Shown here in pieces: positions 25,445 through 37,755 of a stretch of DNA of 50,433 bases. The number at the start of each line of letters is the position of its first letter. Within the stretch, counting starts at the first letter, position 1. A program made the position numbers and the translations under genes. The notes under the pieces are model-generated. The model had not been told where the DNA came from, searched no databases, and was given only the letters and a program-made list of their open reading frames with translations. This stretch comes from Pseudomonadota bacterium. Its GTDB lineage: Bacteria; Pseudomonadota; Gammaproteobacteria; Burkholderiales; Rhodocyclaceae. The stretch lies in NCBI GenBank assembly GCA_029776255.1, contig JAKOTN010000057.1, positions 1 through 50,433 on the forward strand. Direction: 5' to 3'.

Positions 25445-28400
25445 ATGGATTCGGCCATACCAGAAGGACAGGGGCTTTACGACCCCGCCAACGAGCACGA
25501 TGCCTGTGGCGTCGGTTTTGTAGCGCACATTCGGGGCAAGAAAAGTCACTCGATCATTGAGCAGGGCCTGCTGATTCTCAAAAACCTGGATCACCGGGGG
25601 GCTGTTGGGGCCGATCCTTTGATGGGCGATGGCGCCGGGATTTTGATTCAGATTCCCGATACGCTCTTTCGTGAAGAAATGGCCAAGCAGGGGGTTCATC
25701 TGCCGCCGCCGGGCGATTACGGTGTGGGCATGGTTTTCTTGCCCAAGGAGTCCGCATCGCGACTCGCCTGCCAGGAGGCCATTGAGCGTGCCGTGCGTCT
25801 GGAGCAGCAGGTCGTTTTGGGGTGGCGTGACGTGCCGATTGATCACGCTTTGCCAATGTCGCCAACGGTGCGTGCCAGAGAGCCGGTGATTCGCCAAGTG
25901 TTTATCGGGCGCGGGCCGGACATCATGGTCACGGACGCATTGGAGCGCAAGCTGTATGTGATTCGCCGGAGCGCCGCCAATGCTATCCAGGCGCTTGGCT
26001 TGCAACACGGCAAGGAGTTTTATCAGCCCTCGTTGTCGGCGCGAACCATTGTTTACAAAGGATTGTTATTGGCCGATCAGGTCGGGAAATACTATTCCGA
26101 CCTGGAAGATCCGCGTTGTATTTCAGCCATGGCGCTGGTTCACCAGCGGTTCTCCACCAATACGTTTCCGACGTGGCGGCTTGCCCACCCATTCCGGATG
26201 ATTGCCCATAACGGCGAAATAAATACGTTGCGTGGCAATTACAACTGGATGCGGGCGCGTGAAAAAGGGACGTGGTCGCCTTTGCTCGGGGCCGATCTTG
26301 AAAAAATTTGGCCGCTGATATACCCAGGCCAATCCGATTCGGCGTCGTTCGACAATGCGCTCGAATTGCTGGTCATGGGGGGCTACTCGCTGGCGCACGC
26401 CATGATGATGCTGATTCCGGAAGCCTGGGAGTCGCACACCTTGATGGATGAAAAACGCGGCGCTTTCTACAAATATCACGCGGCGATGATCGAGCCGTGG
26501 GACGGTCCGGCCGCGGTGGCGTTCACCGATGGGCGCCAGATTGGCGCGACGCTGGACCGCAATGGATTGCGCCCGGCGCGTTATCTGGTGACCGATGACG
26601 ACTTGGTCGTCATGGCGTCGGAGGCTGGTGTTTTGCCGATTCCAGAAGAGCGGATCATAAAGAAGTGGCGGCTGCAGCCTGGCAAGATGTTCCTTATCGA
26701 CCTCGATCAAGGGCGCATCATCGACGATCACGAACTTAAAGAAACCCTGTCTCTGACAAAGCCCTACCAGGATTGGCTGAGCCGCATCAATATCAAGCTC
26801 GATGACTTGCCTTCTCCGCCTACTGGCGCGCCGGCTTCGACTTCTCCCGCTTCTCTGCTTGATCGGCAACAGGCTTTTGGCTACAGCCAGGAAGACATCA
26901 AGTTCATTCTCGAGCCAATGGCCACCTCGGGCGAGGAGGCCACTGGCTCGATGGGGAACGACTCGCCGCTGGCGGTGCTTTCTGACAGAAGCAAGCCGCT
27001 ATTTAACTACTTCCGGCAACTTTTTGCTCAGGTGACGAATCCACCGATCGATCCGATTCGCGAGCAACTGGTGATGTCATTGGTGTCTTTCATCGGACCC
27101 AAGCCAAATCTTCTGGGGATCAATGAGATCAACCCGCCGTACCGTCTGGAAGTCGCGCAGCCGGTGTTGGACTTCGACAACATGGCGAAGCTTCGGCGCA
27201 TCGCGACCTATACCGGCAACAAGTTTCACTCCGCCGAACTCGATATCTGCTATCCACTGGTGTGGGGCCGCGAAGGTGTCGAGGCGCGTTTGGCGTCGCT
27301 ATGTGCCGAAGCCGAAGACCATGTTCATCAGGGTTCGAGCATTTTGATTGTTTCCGATCGCTGTATCGACCGCGAACACGTGGCGATTCCGGTCTTGTTG
27401 GCGACTTCCGCCGTTCATCAACATCTGGTTGCCAAAGGGCTGCGCACGCGAGTCGGTCTGGTGGTCGAGACAGGCGCCGCCCGCGAGACGCACCATGTCG
27501 CCGTATTGGCGGGCTACGGTGCGGAAGCCGTTCACCCCTATCTGGCCCTGGAAACGCTCCAACAGATCGCGGGTGGCGATGCGGCAAAGGGTGACAAGGC
27601 GGTCAAGCATTTCATCAAGGGGGTCGGCAAGGGGTTGCTCAAGGTAATGTCCAAGATGGGCATATCCACCTTCATGTCTTATACCGGCGCACAGATTTTC
27701 GAAGCCGTCGGTTTGCAGAAAAAGCTGGTCGACAAGTACTTTACCGGCACGTCTACCCAGGTCGAGGGGATCGGTGTATTCGAAATCATGGAAGAGGCCA
27801 TCCGTCTTCATAAGCAAGCGTTTGGTGACGATCCGGTTTTGGCGGACATGCTCGATGCCGGAGGTGAATACGCCTATCGGGTCCGTGGCGAAGAGCATAT
27901 GTGGACGCCAGACGCGATTGCCAAGCTCCAGCATTCAACGCGTGCCGGCAAGTACGAGACATATAAGGAATACGCCAGGATCATCAACGACCAGTCACGG
28001 CGCCATATGACCTTGCGCGGCTTGTTCGATTTCAAGGTCGCCGGACCGGCCGTGCCACTGGCGGAAGTCGAGCCCGCGAAGGAGATCGTCAAGCGCTTCA
28101 CCACTGGCGCGATGTCGCTGGGGTCGATTTCCACCGAAGCGCACAGTACGCTGGCCATTGCCATGAATCGCCTTGGTGGGAAATCGAATACTGGCGAGGG
28201 TGGCGAAGATCCGGCGCGTTTCCAAGTGCTCAAGGGCAACGAAAAAGTCTCCGATGTCGTCGGAAAGTCGCGCATCGAGCGTGATTACCAGTTGCAGCCT
28301 GGCGATAGCTTGCGTTCGGCGATCAAGCAGGTTGCCTCCGGACGTTTTGGTGTTACCGCCGAATATCTGGTCAATGCCGACCAGATCCAAATCAAGATGG

Positions 28401-30124
28401 CGCAAGGCGCCAAGCCGGGCGAAGGTGGGCAATTGCCGGGTCACAAAGTGTCCGAATACATTGGATTCCTGCGGCACTCGGTGCCTGGCGTCGGCCTGAT
28501 TTCGCCGCCGCCACATCACGATATCTACTCCATCGAGGATCTCGCGCAACTCATTCACGACCTGAAAAGCACGAATCCAAAGGCCTCGATCAGCGTCAAG
28601 CTGGTTTCCGAAGTGGGTGTCGGTACCGTTGCTGCCGGTGTGACCAAGGCAAAGGCCGACCACTTGGTGATTGCCGGTCACGATGGCGGGACGGGCGCCA
28701 GTCCGCAGTCGTCGATCAAACATGCGGGTTCGCCATGGGAACTTGGTTTGGCCGAGACGCAGCAGACGTTGGTGCTCAACAGTCTGCGAGGGCGTGTTCG
28801 TGTGCAAGTCGACGGACAGATGAAGACAGGGCGCGATGTGTTGATCGGTGCTTTGCTTGGGGCGGATGAGTTTGGTTTTGCCACCGCGCCACTTGTTGTC
28901 GAAGGCTGCATCATGATGCGTAAGTGCCACCTCAACACGTGTCCGGTTGGCGTCGCCACCCAGGACCCCGTTTTGCGTCGCCGTTTTTCCGGCCAGCCGG
29001 AGCATGTCGTTAACTATTTCTTCTTCGTTGCCGAGGAGTTGCGCGAGTTGATGGCCGAACTGGGCATTCGCAACTTCAACGACCTGATCGGCCGGAGTGA
29101 CCTGCTGGACATGCAAAAAGGCATTAGTCACTGGAAGGCGAAGGGGCTCGATTACAGTCGGATTTTCTATCGTCCGGAAAATAAAGCCGGCAGAGCCGTG
29201 TTTCACTGCGAGGAGCAAAATCACGGACTCGCCGGTGCTTTGGATAACCAGTTGATCACGCTTGCCGCGCCAGCTCTCGAAAGATCTGAAAAAGTCAGCA
29301 TCGAGTTGCCGGTGCGCAACATCAATCGCACGGTTGGCGCAATGCTCTCCGGCCGTGTGGCTGAACGCTATGGTCATGCCGGTCTGGCCGATGACACCAT
29401 CGGCATCCGGCTCAACGGTACGGCTGGACAGGCCTTTGGCGCCTTTTTGGCACGCGGTGTGACGCTTGATCTAGTTGGCGAGGCAAACGACTACGTCGGA
29501 AAGGGGTTGTCAGGAGGGCGGATCATTGTCCGGCCTGGGTCCGGCTTTCGCGGTACCTCACCGAACAACATCATTATCGGCAATACCGTGCTCTACGGGG
29601 CGACCGAGGGTGAGGCGTTCTTCGCTGGGGTGGCTGGCGAGCGTTTTGCGGTCCGTAATTCCGGCGCGACGGCGGTGGTTGAGGGGGTTGGCGATCACGG
29701 TTGCGAGTACATGACCGGCGGCACCGTCGTCGTCCTCGGACATACCGGCCGCAACTTCGCTGCCGGTATGTCCGGTGGTGTGGCCTATGTGCTCGATGAG
29801 GACAATAGTTTTGAGGCGCGGTGCAATATGGCCCAGGTGTCGCTCGAGCCGGTCGAGGAGGAATTCGTCGCTCGCCAGGGCAGCGAAGCCGGAGATGACC
29901 TGGAAAGCCACGGACAGGTCGATGTGCGCCACTTGGGCGTCATCGACGAAGTGTTGCTCAAGGGGCTGATCGAGAAGCACTTCCGTTATACCGGCAGCCA
30001 GCAGGCACGTCGCCTTCTCGACGACTGGGCGAATTGTCGCGCGCGCTTTGTCAAGGTCATGCCGCACGAATATCGGCGCGCGCTCTCCGAACTGGCGGCG
30101 CAAAAGCAACTGGAGGCAGCATAA
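25445..30124 (+). CDS. gltB: Glutamate synthase (NADPH), large alpha subunit
   Basis: The 1559-residue protein transfers the amide nitrogen of glutamine to 2-oxoglutarate, giving two glutamates. A short propeptide precedes the nucleophile Cys21 ([10 protein letters not shown]) of the type II amidotransferase domain. The central and FMN-binding synthase domains follow ([32 protein letters not shown]). The 3Fe-4S cysteines are in [15 protein letters not shown]. The GXGXG-type beta-helix domain (GRIIVRPG and GGTVVVLG) ends the chain. ATG 25445 is taken as start, with GAGG upstream; a GTG at 25442 is an equal alternative. The gltD ATG follows its stop after two bases. Regulation may involve both promoters noted upstream. 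Confidence 0.98.
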   Translation: MDSAIPEGQGLYDPANEHDACGVGFVAHIRGKKSHSIIEQGLLILKNLDHRGAVGADPLMGDGAGILIQIPDTLFREEMAKQGVHLPPPGDYGVGMVFLPKESASRLACQEAIERAVRLEQQVVLGWRDVPIDHALPMSPTVRAREPVIRQVFIGRGPDIMVTDALERKLYVIRRSAANAIQALGLQHGKEFYQPSLSARTIVYKGLLLADQVGKYYSDLEDPRCISAMALVHQRFSTNTFPTWRLAHPFRMIAHNGEINTLRGNYNWMRAREKGTWSPLLGADLEKIWPLIYPGQSDSASFDNALELLVMGGYSLAHAMMMLIPEAWESHTLMDEKRGAFYKYHAAMIEPWDGPAAVAFTDGRQIGATLDRNGLRPARYLVTDDDLVVMASEAGVLPIPEERIIKKWRLQPGKMFLIDLDQGRIIDDHELKETLSLTKPYQDWLSRINIKLDDLPSPPTGAPASTSPASLLDRQQAFGYSQEDIKFILEPMATSGEEATGSMGNDSPLAVLSDRSKPLFNYFRQLFAQVTNPPIDPIREQLVMSLVSFIGPKPNLLGINEINPPYRLEVAQPVLDFDNMAKLRRIATYTGNKFHSAELDICYPLVWGREGVEARLASLCAEAEDHVHQGSSILIVSDRCIDREHVAIPVLLATSAVHQHLVAKGLRTRVGLVVETGAARETHHVAVLAGYGAEAVHPYLALETLQQIAGGDAAKGDKAVKHFIKGVGKGLLKVMSKMGISTFMSYTGAQIFEAVGLQKKLVDKYFTGTSTQVEGIGVFEIMEEAIRLHKQAFGDDPVLADMLDAGGEYAYRVRGEEHMWTPDAIAKLQHSTRAGKYETYKEYARIINDQSRRHMTLRGLFDFKVAGPAVPLAEVEPAKEIVKRFTTGAMSLGSISTEAHSTLAIAMNRLGGKSNTGEGGEDPARFQVLKGNEKVSDVVGKSRIERDYQLQPGDSLRSAIKQVASGRFGVTAEYLVNADQIQIKMAQGAKPGEGGQLPGHKVSEYIGFLRHSVPGVGLISPPPHHDIYSIEDLAQLIHDLKSTNPKASISVKLVSEVGVGTVAAGVTKAKADHLVIAGHDGGTGASPQSSIKHAGSPWELGLAETQQTLVLNSLRGRVRVQVDGQMKTGRDVLIGALLGADEFGFATAPLVVEGCIMMRKCHLNTCPVGVATQDPVLRRRFSGQPEHVVNYFFFVAEELRELMAELGIRNFNDLIGRSDLLDMQKGISHWKAKGLDYSRIFYRPENKAGRAVFHCEEQNHGLAGALDNQLITLAAPALERSEKVSIELPVRNINRTVGAMLSGRVAERYGHAGLADDTIGIRLNGTAGQAFGAFLARGVTLDLVGEANDYVGKGLSGGRIIVRPGSGFRGTSPNNIIIGNTVLYGATEGEAFFAGVAGERFAVRNSGATAVVEGVGDHGCEYMTGGTVVVLGHTGRNFAAGMSGGVAYVLDEDNSFEARCNMAQVSLEPVEEEFVARQGSEAGDDLESHGQVDVRHLGVIDEVLLKGLIEKHFRYTGSQQARRLLDDWANCRARFVKVMPHEYRRALSELAAQKQLEAA

Positions 30125-30126
30125 GC

Positions 30127-31569
30127 ATGGGTAAGCCGACTGGATTTCTTGAGTACCAGCGCCTTGTCGAAGTCAGTGAACCGACTGAATCGCGTTTAAA
30201 GCATTACCGCGAGTTCGTACAAGCGCTGACCGACGAACAGGCGAGCGTGCAGGGGGCGCGTTGCATGGACTGCGGTATTCCTTTTTGCAATAGCGGTTGC
30301 CCGGTGAACAACATCATTCCCGACTGGAACGATCTGGTTTATCGCGGCAAATGGCAGCAAGCGCTGGCCGTGTTGCATTCAACCAACAACTTCCCAGATT
30401 TTACCGGTCGCATTTGCCCCGCGCCGTGTGAAGCCGCCTGTACGCTCAACATCAATGCCGACCCGGTCGGGATCAAATCGATTGAACACGCGATCGTCGA
30501 TAAGGGCTGGGATGAAGGTTGGATTGTTCCGCAACCGCCAAAGGCCAAGACCGGCAAGAAGGTTGCCGTGGTCGGTTCGGGTCCAGCGGGATTAGCGGCC
30601 GCGCAACAGTTGGCCCGGGCCGGTCACCAAGTGGTGGTCTTCGAGAAGAGTGACCGTCCTGGTGGGTTGCTGCGCTATGGCATACCTGATTTCAAGTTCG
30701 AAAAAACGCATATCGACCGTCGAATCAACCAGATGCAGGCGGAGGGTGTTGAGTTTCGCGTGAACCAGCATGTTGGCGGTAGCGGTGCCCATGCTGTTCC
30801 GGCAGAGCGTCTTCTTGCCGAATTCGACGCCGTTATTCTCGCGGGCGGCGCGGAATCGCCTCGCGATCTACCGGTTCCTGGCCGCGAGTTGAACGGCGTG
30901 CATTTCGCCATGGAATTCCTGCCGCAGCAGAATAAAGTCAATGCTGGCGATAGTTTGCCTGAGCAAATCGTTGCAACCGGCAAAAACGTGGTGGTCATCG
31001 GCGGTGGCGACACCGGTTCCGATTGCGTTGGCACCAGTAACCGACACGGTGCGTTGTCGGTCACGCAGTTTGAAGTGATGCCGCAACCGCCCGTGCAGGA
31101 AGAAAAAAGCCTGACTTGGCCTTATTGGCCGTTGAAAATGCGTACCTCTTCGTCGCATGAGGAGGGGTGCTCCCGTGACTTCGCCGTTTCGACCAAAGCG
31201 TTTCTTGGCGAGAACGGCAAAGTCACCGCCTTGAAAGTCGTTCGCGTCGATTGGAAAGACGGGCGTATGAGCGAGATTGCCGGCAGTGAATTCGAGGTAG
31301 CCGCCGACTTGGTGCTCTTGGCCATGGGCTTTGTCGCACCGGTCAAAACGGGTTTGTTGGAGCAACTGGCCGTTGCTCTCGATTCTCGCGGTAACGTCCA
31401 GGCCACGACCGAAGGCAACGGCTGTTATGCCACAAGCGTGCCGAAAGTCTTTGCCGCAGGCGACATGCGGCGGGGCCAGTCGCTGGTCGTTTGGGCGATT
31501 CGCGAAGGTCGGCAATGCGCGCGGGAGGTCGATATCTTTTTGATGGGGCGTTCCAATCTGCCCCGTTGA
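30127..31569 (+). CDS. gltD: Glutamate synthase, small beta subunit
   Basis: The 480-residue NADPH dehydrogenase subunit feeds electrons to GltB. The N-terminal cysteine-rich domain binds two 4Fe-4S clusters ([36 protein letters not shown]). An FAD-binding motif follows ([20 protein letters not shown]), then an NADPH-binding site ([19 protein letters not shown]) and the final FAD contact [21 protein letters not shown] 30127 gives the usual [12 protein letters not shown] start; earlier in-frame starts lie inside gltB. Confidence 0.98.
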   Translation: MGKPTGFLEYQRLVEVSEPTESRLKHYREFVQALTDEQASVQGARCMDCGIPFCNSGCPVNNIIPDWNDLVYRGKWQQALAVLHSTNNFPDFTGRICPAPCEAACTLNINADPVGIKSIEHAIVDKGWDEGWIVPQPPKAKTGKKVAVVGSGPAGLAAAQQLARAGHQVVVFEKSDRPGGLLRYGIPDFKFEKTHIDRRINQMQAEGVEFRVNQHVGGSGAHAVPAERLLAEFDAVILAGGAESPRDLPVPGRELNGVHFAMEFLPQQNKVNAGDSLPEQIVATGKNVVVIGGGDTGSDCVGTSNRHGALSVTQFEVMPQPPVQEEKSLTWPYWPLKMRTSSSHEEGCSRDFAVSTKAFLGENGKVTALKVVRVDWKDGRMSEIAGSEFEVAADLVLLAMGFVAPVKTGLLEQLAVALDSRGNVQATTEGNGCYATSVPKVFAAGDMRRGQSLVVWAIREGRQCAREVDIFLMGRSNLPR

Positions 31570-31602
31570 TGACGGGTGTCCGTCGAGTCCGTCGTCGATC
31601 CA

Positions 31603-31636
31603 CGGCAAGACCTGACGTTCAGGTCTTGCCGTTTTT
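31603..31636 (+). terminator. Strong intrinsic terminator after gltD
   Basis: A perfect 13-bp stem (31603-31615 with 31619-31631) with a three-base loop is followed by TTTTT. It cleanly ends the gltBD operon. Confidence 0.92.
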
Positions 31637-31747
31637 GTTATTGCCATTTCGTTTTTCGAAAATAGCGAGCAACCGTGACAATGTTGTCGGTCCGTCCCTT
31701 TGGACCTGCGACAATAGCCGTGCAAGCGATGTGAATGTAGCCCGTAA

Positions 31748-31761
31748 CGCTTCGCGAAGCG
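31748..31761. promoter_or_regulatory. 14-bp perfect palindrome upstream of glmU
   Basis: CGCTTCGCGAAGCG reads the same on both strands and lies 20 bases before the candidate -35 box of glmU, a suitable place for an activator or repressor. The cognate protein is unknown. Confidence 0.4.
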
Positions 31762-31780
31762 ACATCTCCGGCAGTGCCGT

Positions 31781-31809
31781 TTGACGCTATGCCGCAGGTG
31801 AGCGATAAA
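31781..31809 (+). promoter_or_regulatory. Candidate promoter of glmUS
   Basis: TTGACG (31781-31786) and GATAAA (31804-31809) are 17 bp apart, giving a short leader before the ATG at 31842. Confidence 0.55.
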
Positions 31810-31841
31810 AGATCAACGTTCCGTTTTAACGAGTGTTTTCC

Positions 31842-33200
31842 ATGAATATTGTCATTCTTGCCGCCGGGCAGGGTAAGCGCATGCATTCGAATCTGCCGAA
31901 AGTACTGCATCCGCTTGCTGGCAAGGCGTTGGTTTCACACGTGATAGATACCGCACGTCGCCTCGACCCGCAAACGCTGTGTCTGGTTCATGGGCACGGC
32001 GGCGACATATTGCAAAAAACAATTTCGGCACCCGGTTTGGTGTGGGCGTTGCAGAATCCGCAGCATGGTACCGGCCATGCCGTCATGCAGGCCTTGCCGC
32101 ATCTCGGCAACGCACCGACCACCCTGGTGCTTTACGGCGACGTGCCGCTGATTCAGGCCGACACCCTGCGGCGTCTGGTGCATGCCGCCCGGGATGCGTT
32201 GGCGATTCTCACCATTGAACTCGCCGACGCCAGCGGTTACGGGCGCATTGTGCGAAATTCCGTCGGCGATGTATTGCGGATTGTCGAGCAGAAGGACGCC
32301 AGCACCGAGGAACTGGCGATTCGCGAAATCAACACGGGTATTGTCGCCGTGCCGACGAAACGCCTTTCTGAGTGGCTGGGCCGGTTGTCGAACGACAACG
32401 CGCAAGGCGAGTATTACTTGACCGACATTGTCGGGATGGCGGTTGCCGCAGGCGTGCCGATTCGCACCACGCAGCCGCAAGGTGAGTGGGAGGTGCTTGG
32501 CGTCAATAGCAAAGTGCAACTCGCCGATCTTGAACGCGTTGCGCAACGCCTCAATGCCGAGCGCTTGATGGAACAAGGTGTGCGTCTGGCCGATCCGGCA
32601 CGCTTGGACGTGCGTGGCGAATTAATTTGCGGACGCGATGTTTTCATCGATGTCAACTGCGTTTTCGAAGGCCAGGTGGTGCTCGACGAGGCGGTCGAAA
32701 TCGCTTCGACTTGCGTCATCAAGAACTCACGTATTGGTCCCGGCACGCGCATCGCCGCATTCAGCCATATTGAAGACGCCGTGGTCGGGCCCGATGCGGT
32801 CATCGGCCCCTTCGCCCGTTTGCGCCCCGGGACCGAACTCGCGGCCGGTGTGCATGTTGGAAATTTCGTCGAACTAAAGAACAGCAAGTTCGCCGCCAAC
32901 TCCAAGGCGAATCATCTGGCTTACGTTGGTGATGCGGTTGTCGGCAGCCGTGTCAATATCGGTGCCGGTACGATCACCTGTAATTACGATGGCGCCAACA
33001 AATTCACCACCGTAATCGAAGACGATGCCTTCATCGGCTCCGACACGCAGTTGGTCGCGCCCGTGACTGTTGGACGCGGCGCCACGCTTGGTGCGGGAAC
33101 CACGTTGACCAAAGATGCCCCGCCGGACATGTTGACCATCTCCAGAGCCAAACAGCTTTCCATCCCTGGCTGGCAACGGCCGAAAAAAACGAAAAAGTGA
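31842..33200 (+). CDS. glmU: Bifunctional UDP-GlcNAc pyrophosphorylase / glucosamine-1-phosphate acetyltransferase
   Basis: The 452-residue enzyme makes UDP-GlcNAc for peptidoglycan and LPS in two steps. The N-terminal uridylyltransferase shows [20 protein letters not shown] and YGDVPLI. The C-terminal half is a left-handed beta-helix of hexapeptide repeats with the acetyltransferase residues in NFVELKNS and [14 protein letters not shown] 31842 gives the canonical MNIVILAAG; a GTG nine bases earlier is in frame but less likely. glmS follows after seven bases, so the pathway's first and last enzymes share one operon. Confidence 0.98.
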   Translation: MNIVILAAGQGKRMHSNLPKVLHPLAGKALVSHVIDTARRLDPQTLCLVHGHGGDILQKTISAPGLVWALQNPQHGTGHAVMQALPHLGNAPTTLVLYGDVPLIQADTLRRLVHAARDALAILTIELADASGYGRIVRNSVGDVLRIVEQKDASTEELAIREINTGIVAVPTKRLSEWLGRLSNDNAQGEYYLTDIVGMAVAAGVPIRTTQPQGEWEVLGVNSKVQLADLERVAQRLNAERLMEQGVRLADPARLDVRGELICGRDVFIDVNCVFEGQVVLDEAVEIASTCVIKNSRIGPGTRIAAFSHIEDAVVGPDAVIGPFARLRPGTELAAGVHVGNFVELKNSKFAANSKANHLAYVGDAVVGSRVNIGAGTITCNYDGANKFTTVIEDDAFIGSDTQLVAPVTVGRGATLGAGTTLTKDAPPDMLTISRAKQLSIPGWQRPKKTKK

Positions 33201-33207
33201 CCTGACT

Positions 33208-35040
33208 ATGTGTGGCATTGTTGCTGCGGTCGCCGACCGCAATATCGTCCCAGTTCTTCTTGAAGGGCTTTGTAAGCTCGAATACCGTGGCTACGATTCG
33301 GCCGGTCTGGCGTTGATCAACGCTTTCGGCCTGCACCGCCTGCGATCCGTGGGCCGCGTCGCGGAACTGGCCGCACAAGTCGACGGCTCGTCGCAAGCAG
33401 TCGGTAACACCGGTATTGCCCACACTCGATGGGCCACACACGGCGTTCCCTGCGAGCGGAACGCCCATCCGCACATTTCCGATGGTCTGGCGGTCGTTCA
33501 TAACGGCATCATTGAAAATCACGAAGTGCTGCGAGCGCGTCTGAAAGCCGTGGGTTACGAATTCGTCTCGGATACCGACACCGAGGTCATCGCCCATCTG
33601 ATTGCCTATGAGTTGAAAACTGCTGCCGATTTCCTGACGGCGGTCCGGCAGGCGATTGCGCAATTGCAAGGAGCTTACGCGATTGCCGTCCTCCGCGAGG
33701 CCGATCCAACGAGTCTAGTCGTCGCCCGAGAAGGGGCGCCGCTGCTGCTCGGTTTGGGAGACGATGGGTACTATGCGGCCTCTGACGCGTCTGCCTTGAT
33801 CCAGGTGACACGCCGGATGGTCTATCTGGAAAACGGCGATTGCGCGGAACTGCGGCGTGATGGCTACCGTATTGCACGCGTTGACGGTACACCGGTCGAT
33901 CGGCCCGAGAGCGAATCGCAACTTTCCGCCGATGCCGTCGAACTCGGCCAATATCGGCATTACATGCAGAAAGAAATTTTCGAGCAACCGGTTGCCTTGA
34001 GCAACACGCTCGAAATGCTTGGTGCCGCCCGAAGCATACAACCCGGAGTGTTCGGGGCCACCAGCGAGGCGACACTAAAGGAGGTCAAAAACATCCTGAT
34101 TATCGCTTGCGGCACCAGCTACCACGCCGGCCTCGTCGCACGCTATTGGCTTGAGTCGATCGCCGCGATTCCATGCGCTGTGGAAGTCGCCAGCGAATAC
34201 CGCTATCGCGAGTCGGTTCCCGATCCCGATACGCTGGTGGTGACGATTTCGCAATCGGGTGAAACAGCCGATACCCTGGCCGCGCTGCATCATGCCAAGT
34301 CATTGGGCATGCATCGCACCCTCTGTATTTGCAACGTTCCCGAATCGTCGCTGGTCCGCGAGAATCCCTTGCGTTTTATCACCCGCGCCGGGCCGGAAAT
34401 CGGTGTGGCGTCCACCAAGGCCTTCACGACCCAGTTGGCCGCGCTTTATTTACTCACGCTGGTGCTGGCCAAAGTGCGTGGTCGTCTCGATGCGGAAGCC
34501 GAAGCGGTTGAATTGCATGCTGTTCGGCACCTGCCGCTGGCCGTCGCCAAAATCCTCGAACTGGAGCCTGAGATTCGTCAATGGGCCGAGAACTTCTCGA
34601 TGAGGCAGCATGCGCTTTTTCTGGGGCGTGGCCGGCATTATCCGATTGCACTGGAGGGCGCGCTCAAACTCAAGGAAATTTCCTACATTCACGCCGAAGC
34701 TTATCCGGCTGGTGAGCTCAAACACGGTCCGCTGGCGCTCGTCGATCGCGATATGCCGGTAATCGCCGTCGCCCCAAACGACGCGCTACTCGAAAAACTC
34801 AAGTCCAATCTCCAGGAGGTACGCGCGCGCGGCGGGGAGCTATATGTTTTTGCCGATGCCGACAGCGAAATGAAGGAATCGGACGGTATTCATGTGCTCC
34901 ATTTGCCAGAGCACTACGGCGCGTTATCCGCGCTTCTGCATGTGGTTCCGCTGCAACTTCTGGCGTATCACGTCGCGCTGGTGCGCGGTACCGATGTCGA
35001 CAAGCCGCGTAATCTAGCCAAATCGGTGACGGTGGAGTAA
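33208..35040 (+). CDS. glmS: Glutamine-fructose-6-phosphate aminotransferase (isomerising)
   Basis: The 610-residue enzyme forms glucosamine-6-phosphate. The class II glutaminase domain begins with [12 protein letters not shown] (nucleophile Cys2) and contains AHTRWATHG and HNGIIENH. Two SIS isomerase domains follow ([68 protein letters not shown]), ending in the usual [11 protein letters not shown]. Second gene of glmUS. Confidence 0.98.
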   Translation: MCGIVAAVADRNIVPVLLEGLCKLEYRGYDSAGLALINAFGLHRLRSVGRVAELAAQVDGSSQAVGNTGIAHTRWATHGVPCERNAHPHISDGLAVVHNGIIENHEVLRARLKAVGYEFVSDTDTEVIAHLIAYELKTAADFLTAVRQAIAQLQGAYAIAVLREADPTSLVVAREGAPLLLGLGDDGYYAASDASALIQVTRRMVYLENGDCAELRRDGYRIARVDGTPVDRPESESQLSADAVELGQYRHYMQKEIFEQPVALSNTLEMLGAARSIQPGVFGATSEATLKEVKNILIIACGTSYHAGLVARYWLESIAAIPCAVEVASEYRYRESVPDPDTLVVTISQSGETADTLAALHHAKSLGMHRTLCICNVPESSLVRENPLRFITRAGPEIGVASTKAFTTQLAALYLLTLVLAKVRGRLDAEAEAVELHAVRHLPLAVAKILELEPEIRQWAENFSMRQHALFLGRGRHYPIALEGALKLKEISYIHAEAYPAGELKHGPLALVDRDMPVIAVAPNDALLEKLKSNLQEVRARGGELYVFADADSEMKESDGIHVLHLPEHYGALSALLHVVPLQLLAYHVALVRGTDVDKPRNLAKSVTVE

Positions 35041-35521
35041 CTGGATGGGGTGTTTTGGAATCGAGTCGATCAACATCTGAACAAGTAGAAGGGGCTGTAA
35101 AGCCCCTTCATCATTGTTGGCGCGTGGTCGAACGTCGGTTTCTCGGCCAAGGCCGGAGTTTATGCGCCATAGGCCTACGTGGTTTCGATCACTGCTTTCG
35201 ATCCGCAGAACTCCCGAAATAAACGAGAACTGGTGTGTTCTCGTTGCCATTTTCAGTGGGAAAGCAGTTGCAAGATGCCACGGGATAGGTTTTAAGATGC
35301 GAATTTATTGGTTGTTTTTTGAAAGACGTATCCGGGAAGACGTGGTGTTCTCGTTCGTGTGACCACGGGTCGGAGGCCTTTTTTGGGAGTGTTTGGCAAG
35401 CTGTTGTTGTCACTATGGTTTTTCAAGGGCGTAAGCCGTAAGTAAGTAAAGGTTATTACCATCCGACCTTGGTCATGATAAGTGACTTGATACCAGTCTC
35501 TTTCGGAGGAGGAAAACTAAA
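35041..35521. other. 481-bp intergenic region between glmS and the DUF485 gene
   Basis: I see no convincing gene. It holds the glmS 3' hairpin near its start and a strong ribosome site (GGAGGAGG) at its end. No promoter stands out. A TTTGGCAAG near 35390 looks sigma54-like, but its -12 element does not fit. The stretch from ~35200 is more AT-rich than the flanking genes. Confidence 0.5.
35088..35109 (+). terminator. Hairpin after glmS without a clear T-run
   Basis: GAAGGGGCT pairs with AGCCCCTTC around GTAA, giving a perfect 9-bp stem. Only ATCATTGTTGG follows. It may end or stabilise the glmUS transcript. Confidence 0.5.
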
Positions 35522-35836
35522 GTGAACGACGACATCGTTGCACGGATTGAAGCCAATCCAAAATATCACGAACTGGTCAGCAAACGTTCCAGCTACAGCA
35601 TCGTCATGTCCATTCTGATGATCATTGTTTATTACGGCTACATTCTGTTGATCGCCTTCAACAAGGAGTGGCTGTCTACGAAGCTGGCTCCTGGCATGGT
35701 GACATCGGTCGGTATCCCGCTGGGCGTCGGTGTGATCGTGTTCACTATCGTTATCACCAATATCTATGTCCGGCGCGCCAACACCGAGTTCGATGAAATG
35801 AGCGCCGCGCTTCTCAAGGAGGCGAACAAAAAATGA
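35522..35836 (+). CDS. DUF485 (YjcH-like) membrane protein
   Basis: The 104-residue protein has two predicted membrane helices ([20 protein letters not shown] and [20 protein letters not shown]), typical of DUF485/YjcH, which is regularly encoded just before acetate symporters. Translation starts at GTG 35522 after a strong GGAGGAGG. Its stop overlaps the symporter ATG (ATGA), so the two are coupled. The molecular role of this family is not established. Confidence 0.92.
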   Translation: MNDDIVARIEANPKYHELVSKRSSYSIVMSILMIIVYYGYILLIAFNKEWLSTKLAPGMVTSVGIPLGVGVIVFTIVITNIYVRRANTEFDEMSAALLKEANKK

Positions 35837-37521
35837 TCAGTAAATCGACTCGCAATGCCCTGGCGCTGACGCTGGGGCTGATGGTGGCGGGCGGCGCGAT
35901 TGCCGCTGGCGCCGATTTGGGCAACACCACCAAACAGGCGACCAACTGGGTCGCTATCGCCATGTTCGGCATTTTCGTCGCTGGTACGCTATGGATTACC
36001 AAGTGGGCCGCTTCGAAAACGAAATCCGCCGCCGATTTTTATACCGCTGGCGGTGGAATCACTGGTTTTCAGAATGGTTTGGCCATCGCCGGCGACTATA
36101 TGTCGGCAGCTTCCTTTCTCGGTATTTCCGGTTTGGTTTTTGCCAATGGCTTCGATGGGCTGATCTTTTCCATCGGCTGGTTGGTCGGCTGGCCGGTAAT
36201 CACCTTCCTCATGGCGGAGCGCCTGCGCAATCTGGGTAAGTTCACTTTTGCCGATGTGGCGGCTTACCGCTTCGCACAAACGCCAATGCGCAGCTTCGCG
36301 GCTACCGGTTCACTGGTCGTCGTCGCCTTCTATATGATTGCCCAGATGGTTGGTGCCGGCCAGTTGATCAAGGTGTTGTTCGGTCTCGAATACACCTATG
36401 CCGTTATTATCGTCGGCGTGTTGATGATGTGTTATGTGCTGTTCGGCGGCATGACCGCTACCACCTGGGTGCAGATCATCAAGGCGTGCTTGCTGCTCAC
36501 CGGTGCGACTTTCATGGCGCTGGCCGTGCTCTGGCAGTTCAATTTCAACCCTGAGGCTTTGTTTGCCAAGGCCGTTGAAGTCCACACCAAACATGACGCG
36601 ATCATGGCTCCTGGGGCGCTCATCAAGGATCCGGTGTCGGCAATTTCAGTCGGCATGGCCTTGATGTTCGGAACGGCAGGTTTGCCGCACATCCTGATGC
36701 GCTTTTTCACGGTGCCGAGCGCCAAGGAAGCTCGCAAATCCGTTGGCTGGGCGACCACTTGGATCGGTTATTTCTATATTCTGACCTTTATCATCGGCTT
36801 TGGCGCGGTGGTCATGCTGACACAAGCCCCTGAGTTGTATTACGTCGATGGCGATCTGGCCAAGGGCTTGAAGGGTGGCGGCAACATGGCGGCTATCCAT
36901 TTGGCGAACGCGGTTGGCGGCAATGTCTTCCTCGGGTTCATTTCGGCGGTGGCTTTTGCGACGATTCTGGCGGTTGTGGCCGGTCTGACCCTGTCTGGCG
37001 CTTCGGCGGTGTCGCATGACTTGTACGCCACAGTGTTCAAGCACGGCAATGCCGATTCGGCCGCCGAGTTGCGTGTGTCGAAAATCACCACAATTTGTCT
37101 GGGCATCGTTGCGGTGTTTCTCGGTATCGCATTCGAGAAAGAGAATGTCGCGTACATGGTGATGCTGGCTTTCGCCATCGCATGTTCAGCCAACTTCCCC
37201 GTTCTGTTCATGGCGGTGTTGTGGAAGGATTGCACCACCAAGGGCGCGGTTGCGGGTGGCGTGGTTGGTTTGATTGCCTCTGTGGGGTTGACCATTCTTT
37301 CGGCGTCGGTGTGGGAAGCCGTTCTGCATAATCCGAAGGGGAGTGCCTTGTTCCCCTACTCGTCGCCAGCGCTGTTCTCAATGTCGGCTGCGTTCCTGGT
37401 GATTTATCTGGTCTCCAAGATGGACAACAGCAAGCAAGCCCAACTTGAGCGTTCGCTCTATCCGGCGCAGAAAGTACGTTCTGAAACCGGTATTGGAGCC
37501 GCAGCGGCATCCGGCCACTAG
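35833..37521 (+). CDS. actP: Cation/acetate symporter, sodium:solute symporter family (ActP-like)
   Basis: The 562-residue protein has about 13 membrane helices, with family segments [35 protein letters not shown] and [17 protein letters not shown]. It probably takes up acetate or related short carboxylates with Na+ or H+. The YjcH-ActP pairing supports this; no acetyl-CoA synthetase gene is adjacent. The N-terminus includes an additional hydrophobic segment ending AAGADL that may be a signal sequence, as in ActP. A good terminator follows. Confidence 0.92.
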   Translation: MISKSTRNALALTLGLMVAGGAIAAGADLGNTTKQATNWVAIAMFGIFVAGTLWITKWAASKTKSAADFYTAGGGITGFQNGLAIAGDYMSAASFLGISGLVFANGFDGLIFSIGWLVGWPVITFLMAERLRNLGKFTFADVAAYRFAQTPMRSFAATGSLVVVAFYMIAQMVGAGQLIKVLFGLEYTYAVIIVGVLMMCYVLFGGMTATTWVQIIKACLLLTGATFMALAVLWQFNFNPEALFAKAVEVHTKHDAIMAPGALIKDPVSAISVGMALMFGTAGLPHILMRFFTVPSAKEARKSVGWATTWIGYFYILTFIIGFGAVVMLTQAPELYYVDGDLAKGLKGGGNMAAIHLANAVGGNVFLGFISAVAFATILAVVAGLTLSGASAVSHDLYATVFKHGNADSAAELRVSKITTICLGIVAVFLGIAFEKENVAYMVMLAFAIACSANFPVLFMAVLWKDCTTKGAVAGGVVGLIASVGLTILSASVWEAVLHNPKGSALFPYSSPALFSMSAAFLVIYLVSKMDNSKQAQLERSLYPAQKVRSETGIGAAAASGH

Positions 37522-37557
37522 AAAATCCGACTCAAACGGCTGATCGGATCGGCTGTC

Positions 37558-37593
37558 GCGGCCCGGGGTTCATTCCTCGGGCCGCTTTTTTTT
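37558..37593 (+). terminator. Intrinsic terminator after actP
   Basis: GCGGCCCG (37558-37565) pairs with CGGGCCGC (37578-37585), and eight T residues follow. Confidence 0.92.
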
Positions 37594-37755
37594 AAAGTGT
37601 TTTTTACCGATCTTGTTTCAAGGAAGGAAACGGCTGTCAGCAAGTTTGGCGTCGCGCTTTGAGTTTATCGGTTGGTGCTCGTCGGCGACCGCATGCCGGA
37701 GGGTGGGCGATGCTGTGGTAGACTTTCCACAAACCTTAACGCTCGAAAGGACGCC

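Noticed and set aside
27995-29377. 460-codon minus-strand open frame in gltB
   Set aside because: It is antisense to conserved gltB and has no recognisable family or ribosome site.
35114-35362. 82-codon plus-strand open frame between glmS and the DUF485 gene
   Set aside because: It has no ribosome site, no family-like composition, and the gap fits untranslated and regulatory sequence.
35384-35404. Sigma54-like TTTGGCAAGCTGTTGTTG before the symporter genes
   Set aside because: The -24 GG is present, but no GC falls at the required -12 spacing.
32000-35500. glmS ribozyme or other riboswitch controlling glmUS
   Set aside because: glmS starts seven bases after glmU, leaving no room for a leader ribozyme; none was seen before glmU either.
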